A stretch of DNA of 11,704 nucleotides, taken from contig DFBW01000208.1 in assembly GCA_002366775.1 (NCBI GenBank), forward strand, positions 1,498 through 13,201, read 5' to 3'. The DNA comes from Roseovarius sp. UBA3070 (lineage in GTDB: Bacteria > Pseudomonadota > Alphaproteobacteria > Rhodobacterales > Rhodobacteraceae). Position numbers and translations under genes: made by a program. The notes below the pieces were generated by a model. It was given only the letters and a program-made list of their open reading frames with translations, was not told where the DNA came from and made no database searches. Each line of letters opens with the position of its first letter. Position 1 is the stretch's first letter. Positions 6,709 to 11,704 of the stretch are shown here, piece after piece.

Positions 6709-8097
6709 TCAGGCGTGAATAGCCCCGTCTCCACAGGCCAAAGCCGCCTCGCGCACGGCCTCGGAATAGGTTGGATGCGCATGACAGGTCATTGCCAGAT
6801 CCTCGGCTGAGGCGCCAAATTCCATGGCCACGCAAACCTCGTGGATCAGATCACCCGCGGCCGGGCCGATGATATGTGCCCCCAAAATGCGGTCAGTTTC
6901 TGTGTCCACCAGCAGTTTTACGAAACCATCACCGGCAAACACCGCCTTGGCGCGGCCATTGCCCATGAAGGGAAATTTGCCCACCTTATAGGCGCGGCCC
7001 TGTTCCTTGAGGCTCTGTTCCGTCTCGCCGACGTTTGACACCTCGGGGTGGGTATAAATCACACCCGGAATCACGCCATAATTCACATGGCCATGCTTGC
7101 CCGCGATCACGCTGGCGGCTGCCATGCCTTCATCTTCGGCCTTATGGGCCAGCATCGGGCCATCAATGGCATCACCAATCGCATAGATGCCCGGCACATT
7201 TGTCTGCCATTTGTCATTGGTCTTGATCTGGCCGCGCTCGGATATTTCAACTCCCAGCGCCTCCAGCCCCAGCCCATCAGTATAGGGGCGCCGTCCGGTG
7301 GCAACCAACACCACATCGGCGTCTATCTGATGCTCGGTGTCCTTCTTCAACAGCTTATAGGTGACTTTGGCCTTGGTTTTGGTGGCCGCAACCGATTGCA
7401 CAGCCGCCCCCATGACAAAGGTAAGCCCTTGCTTTTTCAGGGTTCTCTGGAAGGTCTTTTGAACTTCGGCATCCATGCCGGGGGTGATGGCCTCCAAAAA
7501 CTCGACCACGGTCACAGCGGTGCCAAGGCGTGCATAGACTGACCCAAGCTCAAGCCCGATCACACCGGCCCCAATGACGACCATGGATTTTGGCACCTTG
7601 CCCAGCTCCAGCGCGCCGGTGGAGGTGACAACAACCTTTTCATCCACCTCGATGCCCGGCAGCGAGGATGGCTCAGACCCAGGTGCAACGATGATATTTT
7701 TCGCCTCGTGGACCTCGTCACCAACCTTGACCTTGCCCGCCTCGGGGATGGATCCCCAGCCTTTCAGCCAGTCTACCTTGTTCTTTTTGAATAGAAATTC
7801 GATGCCCTTGGTGTTTTGGCCAACGACATCATCCTTGTAGGCCAGCATGGCTTTCCAATCGACCGAGGGTGATTTGCCCTTCAGGCCCATCTTGGCAAAG
7901 TTGTGTTCCGCCTCGTGCAGCATGTGTGATGCATGCAGCAGTGCCTTTGACGGGATGCAACCGACATTCAGGCAGGCGCCGCCCAACGTATCGCGGCCCT
8001 CAACGCAGGCTGTTTTGAGGCCCAGCTGCGCGCAGCGGATCGCGGCGACATAGCCGCCGGGGCCCGCGCCGATGATGATGACGTCATAATTTGCCAT
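6709..8097 (-). CDS. lpdA: Dihydrolipoyl dehydrogenase (E3)
   Basis: The 462-residue flavoprotein disulfide reductase has the FAD motif GAGPGG at 10-15, redox cysteines C42 and C47 in [13 protein letters not shown], the NAD motif GAGVIG at 175-180, a second FAD-contacting stretch IYAIGDA around 305, and the catalytic dyad H441-E446 in HPTYSE. It reoxidises dihydrolipoyl groups on the E2 subunit and passes electrons to NAD. Its position after sucA and sucB assigns it to the 2-oxoglutarate dehydrogenase complex, though E3 may also serve pyruvate dehydrogenase or glycine cleavage. GGGAG eight bases before the ATG supports the start. It is separated from sucB by 180 bases containing a hairpin, so its expression may be set partly apart from E1 and E2. 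Confidence 0.97.
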   Translation of the reverse strand: MANYDVIIIGAGPGGYVAAIRCAQLGLKTACVEGRDTLGGACLNVGCIPSKALLHASHMLHEAEHNFAKMGLKGKSPSVDWKAMLAYKDDVVGQNTKGIEFLFKKNKVDWLKGWGSIPEAGKVKVGDEVHEAKNIIVAPGSEPSSLPGIEVDEKVVVTSTGALELGKVPKSMVVIGAGVIGLELGSVYARLGTAVTVVEFLEAITPGMDAEVQKTFQRTLKKQGLTFVMGAAVQSVAATKTKAKVTYKLLKKDTEHQIDADVVLVATGRRPYTDGLGLEALGVEISERGQIKTNDKWQTNVPGIYAIGDAIDGPMLAHKAEDEGMAAASVIAGKHGHVNYGVIPGVIYTHPEVSNVGETEQSLKEQGRAYKVGKFPFMGNGRAKAVFAGDGFVKLLVDTETDRILGAHIIGPAAGDLIHEVCVAMEFGASAEDLAMTCHAHPTYSEAVREAALACGDGAIHA

Positions 8098-8228
8098 GAG
8101 GTATTCTCCCTTTTTGGGGTCTTGGATATATCATTTTCTACCATGCGCCGAGGCGCCGGCGCTTGCAACTGGATCACTTGCAGCGGCCTCGCAAAGGTGA
8201 GGACGGTGAGACCGCTTACAAAATTCAT
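7968..8228 (-). CDS. Possible small ORF between sucB and lpdA, overlapping lpdA
   Basis: An ATG at 8228 has a near-ideal ribosome binding site, GGAGGG (8233-8238) with a 4-base spacer. The frame gives 86 codons. The first 43 or so are in the intergenic gap ([20 protein letters not shown], mildly hydrophobic), and the rest overlaps lpdA out of frame. That overlapping half is Ser/Ala/Arg-rich, as expected for a shadow frame. It could be a coupled leader peptide, the remnant of a small gene that lost its natural stop, or chance. The strong ribosome binding site is the main argument; protein support is poor. Confidence 0.25.
   Translation of the reverse strand: MNFVSGLTVLTFARPLQVIQLQAPAPRRMVENDISKTPKRENTSWQIMTSSSSARAPAAMSPRSAARSWASKQPALRAAIRWAAPA
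8151..8164. repeat. Short GC-rich palindrome in the sucB-lpdA gap
   Basis: GCGCCGGCGC at 8153-8162 is a perfect 10-base palindrome. The flanks extend it to 14 bases with one mismatch, and a further GCGCC copy precedes it at 8145-8149. It lies about 55 bases before lpdA. In GC-rich DNA it may be incidental. Confidence 0.3.
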
Positions 8229-8249
8229 TGTGCCCTCCAGGATGAATTA

Positions 8250-8272
8250 AGGGGGGCGGAGTGAGCCCCCCT
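8250..8272 (-). terminator. GC-rich hairpin after sucB, possible attenuating terminator
   Basis: On the minus strand the sucB stop is followed within 5 bases by AGGGGGGC, a 7-base loop, and GCCCCCCT: an 8-pair perfect stem that is almost all G-C. The 3' side runs on as TAATT, so the U-tract is poor. The structure could end part of the sucAB transcripts before lpdA, or protect the sucAB message from 3' exonucleases. The stem is certain from sequence; its function is inferred. Confidence 0.5.
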
Positions 8273-8277
8273 ACCAA

Positions 8278-9774
8278 TTACAAATCCATCAACAACCGCC
8301 GCGGATCTTCCAGAGCATCCTTCACCCGCACGAGGAACGTCACAGCGCCTTTGCCATCGACGATGCGGTGATCATAGCTGAGCGCCAGATACATCATCGG
8401 ACGCGCCACAATCTCTCCGTTCACGACCATCGGGCGTTGTTGGATTTTGTGCATGCCCAGGATACCCGATTGCGGTGGGTTCAGGATGGGTGAGGACATC
8501 AGCGAGCCATAGACCCCGCCATTGGAAATCGTAAACGTCCCACCCTGCATTTCGGCCATGGACAGCTTGCCATCACGCGCACGCGCGCCTTTTTCAGCAA
8601 TCGCTTTTTCGATGTCGGCAAAGCCCATCTGGTCGGCGTCACGGATCACCGGAACAACCAGACCTGTGGGCGTGCCTGCGGCAATGCCCATGTGGACGAA
8701 GTTTTTGTACACCACGTCAGTGCCATCAATCTCGGCATTCACTTCGGGTACTTCTTTCAGGGCATGCACGCAGGCCTTGGTAAAGAACGACATAAAGCCC
8801 AGTTTGACGCCGTGTTTCTTGAGGAACTCGTCTTTGTATTCATTGCGAAGCGCCATCACCTCGGTCATGTCGACCTCATTATAGGTGGTCAGCATGGCGG
8901 CGGTGTTCTGGCTTTCCTTCAGGCGGCGCGCGATGGTCTGGCGCAGGCGGGTCATTTTCACCCGTTCCTCGCGTGCGGCGTCATCAGAACTGACTGGTGC
9001 GCGTGGTGCAGCGGCAGCAGGGGCCGGTGCGGCGGGTGCCGGTGCCGAGGCCGCTTTGGCCACGTCTTCTTTCATGATGCGCCCATCGCGGCCCGTTCCT
9101 GTGATCTGATCGGCCGTCAGGCCTGCTTCGGCCATGGCTTTCTTGGCGGATGGGGCATCTTCGACATCCTTGCCTGAGGCGGCTGTTGGCGCTGGGGCAG
9201 GGGCCTCAACCGCTGGGGCGGGGGCCGCACCACCTGCACCGGAGGACATGACAGCCAGTTTGCCGCCGGCTTCAACTGTGCTGCCTTCGGCGGCAAGGAT
9301 TTCGGACAATATGCCCGAGGCCGGTGCCGGGACTTCGACCGAGACCTTGTCAGTTTCCAGCTCGCACAGCATTTCATCGGCGCTTACGGTGTCGCCAGCT
9401 TTCTTGAACCATGTGGCAACTGTGGCTTCGGTGACTGATTCACCCAAAGTGGGAACCATCACATCAACAGATGCACCCCCCGCAGCGGGGGCGGCAGCCG
9501 GTTTCGCCGGGGCGGCGGCTGGTGTTTGTGTACCCGCCCCTTCGTTGATGGTGGCCAGCAGCGCATCGACACCTACGGTATCGCCTTCAGCGGCGACAAT
9601 ATCGCCCATGATGCCGGGCGCCGGGGCAGGCACTTCGACAGTCACCTTGTCGGTTTCCAACTCGCAGAGCATTTCATCAGCGGCAACAGGATCGCCGGGT
9701 TTTTTGAACCAGGTGGCCACTGTGGCCTCGGTCACGGATTCGCCCAATGTGGGGACACGAACTTCTGTGGACAT
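8278..9774 (-). CDS. sucB: 2-oxoglutarate dehydrogenase E2, dihydrolipoyl succinyltransferase
   Basis: The 498-residue E2 has two tandem lipoyl domains (about 3-78 and 103-178), each with the ETDKV lipoylation site (K43 and K143). A peripheral-subunit-binding domain follows at about 205-240 ([12 protein letters not shown] to GRIMKEDV), then the catalytic acyltransferase domain at about 268-498 with SYDHRIVDG (H469, D473). Ala/Pro-rich swinging-arm linkers separate the domains. It carries succinyl groups from E1 to CoA and forms the core of the complex. E. coli SucB has one lipoyl domain and about 405 residues; the extra domain explains the greater length here. The succinyl rather than acetyl assignment follows from the sucA neighbour and the [15 protein letters not shown] lipoyl start. 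The start lies 4 bases after the sucA stop, with AAGGGAAG (9782-9789) inside the end of sucA. Confidence 0.97.
   Translation of the reverse strand: MSTEVRVPTLGESVTEATVATWFKKPGDPVAADEMLCELETDKVTVEVPAPAPGIMGDIVAAEGDTVGVDALLATINEGAGTQTPAAAPAKPAAAPAAGGASVDVMVPTLGESVTEATVATWFKKAGDTVSADEMLCELETDKVSVEVPAPASGILSEILAAEGSTVEAGGKLAVMSSGAGGAAPAPAVEAPAPAPTAASGKDVEDAPSAKKAMAEAGLTADQITGTGRDGRIMKEDVAKAASAPAPAAPAPAAAAPRAPVSSDDAAREERVKMTRLRQTIARRLKESQNTAAMLTTYNEVDMTEVMALRNEYKDEFLKKHGVKLGFMSFFTKACVHALKEVPEVNAEIDGTDVVYKNFVHMGIAAGTPTGLVVPVIRDADQMGFADIEKAIAEKGARARDGKLSMAEMQGGTFTISNGGVYGSLMSSPILNPPQSGILGMHKIQQRPMVVNGEIVARPMMYLALSYDHRIVDGKGAVTFLVRVKDALEDPRRLLMDL
9235..9768 (-). repeat. Tandem lipoyl-domain duplication within sucB
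   Basis: The two lipoyl-domain coding segments (about 9535-9768 and 9235-9468) repeat with an exact 300-base offset. Over the 60 bases 9361-9420 against 9661-9720 I count 47 identities. At protein level residues 8-25 and 108-125 differ at no position. This is an in-frame internal duplication, diverged mainly at third positions and held by selection. Confidence 0.9.
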
Positions 9775-9778
9775 GGGC

Positions 9779-11704
9779 TTACTTCCCTTTTGTTGTCAGT
9801 GCGGCATCAACCAGCGCTGATTGTTGTGCTTTGTGAGCAGAGGCCAGGCCCGTCGCGGGCGAGGCAGCAGCAGATCGCCCGGCATATTCGGGCCGTGTGT
9901 TTTTGGCATTGATCCGCTCCAAAACCCATTCCAGGTTGGGCTCGATAAAGGACCACGCCCCCTGGTTCTTGGGCTCTTCCTGACACCAGACCATTTCGGC
10001 GTTCTTAAAACGGCTGAGTTCCTTCACTGCCGCTTGGGCCGGGAAGGGATAGAACTGTTCAAATCGCAGCAGATAGACATCATCAATGCCACGCGCGTCA
10101 CGTTCTTCCAGCAGATCATAATAGACCTTACCGGCACACATCACCACGCGTTTGATCTTTGCGTCGGGTTTCAGCTTGGTGTCGGAATTGCCATGTTGGG
10201 CGTCATCCCACAGCACCCGGTGGAAGGATGATCCGGTGGTAAACTCATCGGCCTTGCTGACGGCCATTTTGTGGCGCAGCAGGGACTTTGGCGTCATCAT
10301 GATCAGGGGTTTGCGGAACGTACGGTGCATTTGCCGCCGCAGGATGTGAAAATAATTGGCCGGTGTCGTGCAATTGGCCACGATCCAGTTGTCTTGCCCA
10401 CACATGGTCAAGAACCGTTCCAGCCGCGCCGAGGAATGCTCGGGCCCTTGGCCTTCAAATCCATGGGGCAGCAGGCAAACGAGGCCCGACATGCGCAGCC
10501 ATTTGCTCTCGCCTGAACTGATGAACTGATCGAACATGATCTGCGCACCATTGGCGAAATCGCCAAACTGTGCCTCCCACAAGGTCAGCGCGTTGGGTTC
10601 GGCCAAGGTATAGCCATACTCAAAACCCAGAACAGCATACTCCGAAAGCATCGAATCGATGACCTCGTATTGCGCCTGGCCCGCTCGGATATCGTTGAGC
10701 GGGTAATAGCGTTCTTCGGTGTCCTGATTGATGAGACCCGAGTGGCGTTGGCTGAATGTGCCGCGGGTACAATCCTGACCCGACAAACGCACTGGATAGC
10801 CCTCAGTCAGGAGCGAACCAAAGGCCAGCGCCTCGGCCGTCGCCCAGTCAAACCCTTCGCCGGTCTTAAACATTTGCCCCTTGGTCTCCAGCAGGCGACC
10901 TACGGTTTTATGCAGGGGGAAGCCTTCCGGCGCGGTCGAAAGCGCCTTGCCGATATCTTCAAAGGTCTCGGGTGGAACTGCCGTTTCACCGCGTTGGTAA
11001 TCCTCATTCTTGCGATCAAGATGAGACCATTTGCCATCCAGCCAATCCGCCTTGTTGGGGCGGTACTCTTTGCCGGCTTCAAATTCATCGGCCAGATAGG
11101 CCTGGAATTCGGTTTTCATATCCTCGATTTCACCCTCGGGGATCAGCCCATCCTGAACCAGACGGTCGGTGTAGAGCGCGAGCGTGGTCTTCTGCTTTTT
11201 GATCTTCTTGTACATGATCGGGTTGGTGAACATCGGCTCGTCGCCTTCGTTATGACCAAACCGGCGGTAACAGATAATGTCGATTACCACGTCCTTGTGG
11301 AACTTCTGACGAAACTCGGTGGCAATGCGTGCAGCGTGAACCACCGCTTCGGGATCATCGCCGTTAACATGGAATATCGGTGCCTCAACCATCAGCGCAA
11401 TGTCTGTGGGATAGGGGCTGGAGCGGCTGAAATGCGGAGCGGTGGTGAACCCGATCTGGTTGTTCACCACGATATGCATCGTGCCGCCGGTTTTGTGGCC
11501 CTTGAGGCCCGACAGGCCAAAACATTCAGCCACAACACCTTGTCCGGCAAAGGCCGCATCGCCATGCAGCAATACGGGCAGCACGCGGATGCGGTCATCA
11601 TCATTCAGCTGATCTTGTTTGGCGCGGGCCTTGCCCAGAACAACCGGATTCACCGCCTCAAGGTGTGAGGGGTTGGCCGTCAGACTTAGGTGCACTTTGT
11701 TGCC
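9779..11704 (-). CDS. sucA: 2-oxoglutarate dehydrogenase E1, C-terminal two-thirds
   Basis: The frame is open to the right edge, giving 641 residues of an enzyme usually near 950-1000. The N-terminal third is outside the window. Recognisable OGDH E1 blocks in order are [15 protein letters not shown], the thiamine diphosphate segment [10 protein letters not shown] with [60 protein letters not shown], and [19 protein letters not shown]1 decarboxylates 2-oxoglutarate on thiamine diphosphate and transfers the succinyl group to lipoyl-E2, the committed TCA cycle step. The true start is upstream of the window; an apparent GTG start at 11695 is only an internal codon. The gene leads the operon read here, so the promoter is not visible. 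Confidence 0.97.
   Translation of the reverse strand, partial: GNKVHLSLTANPSHLEAVNPVVLGKARAKQDQLNDDDRIRVLPVLLHGDAAFAGQGVVAECFGLSGLKGHKTGGTMHIVVNNQIGFTTAPHFSRSSPYPTDIALMVEAPIFHVNGDDPEAVVHAARIATEFRQKFHKDVVIDIICYRRFGHNEGDEPMFTNPIMYKKIKKQKTTLALYTDRLVQDGLIPEGEIEDMKTEFQAYLADEFEAGKEYRPNKADWLDGKWSHLDRKNEDYQRGETAVPPETFEDIGKALSTAPEGFPLHKTVGRLLETKGQMFKTGEGFDWATAEALAFGSLLTEGYPVRLSGQDCTRGTFSQRHSGLINQDTEERYYPLNDIRAGQAQYEVIDSMLSEYAVLGFEYGYTLAEPNALTLWEAQFGDFANGAQIMFDQFISSGESKWLRMSGLVCLLPHGFEGQGPEHSSARLERFLTMCGQDNWIVANCTTPANYFHILRRQMHRTFRKPLIMMTPKSLLRHKMAVSKADEFTTGSSFHRVLWDDAQHGNSDTKLKPDAKIKRVVMCAGKVYYDLLEERDARGIDDVYLLRFEQFYPFPAQAAVKELSRFKNAEMVWCQEEPKNQGAWSFIEPNLEWVLERINAKNTRPEYAGRSAAASPATGLASAHKAQQSALVDAALTTKGK

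Noticed and set aside
9360..9768. Periodic 300-base repeat considered as a mobile or array element
   Set aside because: It is fully explained by two in-frame lipoyl domains of one gene.
9134..9820. 228-codon plus-strand frame antisense to sucB
   Set aside because: The Ala/Ser/Gly-rich translation mirrors the repeated lipoyl domains on the opposite strand, with no independent start signal.
10670..11668. 332-codon plus-strand frame antisense to sucA
   Set aside because: Long antisense frames are common opposite GC-rich conserved genes. It matches no family I recognise, while sucA in the opposite strand is unmistakable.

Overview
This window reads as ordinary chromosomal DNA of an alphaproteobacterium, most likely the Rhodobacterales/Roseobacter group. 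The evidence is moderately high GC, tightly packed genes with 1-4 base overlaps, an ftsE-ftsX-plsC run, an odhA/sucA-sucB-lpdA order, and a 2-oxoglutarate dehydrogenase E2 with tandem lipoyl domains. The taxonomic call is inference from gene content and protein style. I see no tRNA, rRNA, insertion sequence, CRISPR array, phage gene or toxin-antitoxin pair. Coding density is about 95 percent and no gene-free stretch exceeds 300 bases.

Layout. Bases 1-162 (minus) are the start of a sirtuin-type NAD-dependent protein deacylase (cobB). Divergent from it, on the plus strand, are a membrane site-2 (M50) metalloprotease (248-961) and a low-molecular-weight protein tyrosine phosphatase (961-1389), joined by a TGATG overlap. 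After a 125-base gap holding a possible 30-codon leader ORF comes a histidinol-dehydrogenase-family enzyme (1515-2783) that looks more like the sulfopropanediol dehydrogenase (HpsN) branch than a biosynthetic HisD.

A convergent minus-strand gene (2836-3624) encodes a zinc-ribbon protein with a long acidic linker and one membrane helix. Divergent from it across 160 bases is a four-gene plus-strand operon. It holds ftsE and ftsX (ABC system controlling septal peptidoglycan hydrolysis), a PlsC-type acyltransferase and a PPOX-type flavoprotein (3785-6693). Every junction in it overlaps.

The rest (6709-11704, minus strand) is the 2-oxoglutarate dehydrogenase operon: sucA (E1, cut by the right edge), sucB (E2) and lpdA (E3). 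The three subunits convert 2-oxoglutarate to succinyl-CoA in the TCA cycle. The 180 bases between sucB and lpdA contain a strong GC-rich hairpin and a small ORF start with a very good ribosome binding site.

I did not find convincing evidence of a new biological system. The points most worth checking are the HisD-like enzyme without pathway neighbours, the sucB-lpdA gap, the small zinc-ribbon membrane protein opposite ftsEX, and the cluster of protein-modifying enzymes at the left end.
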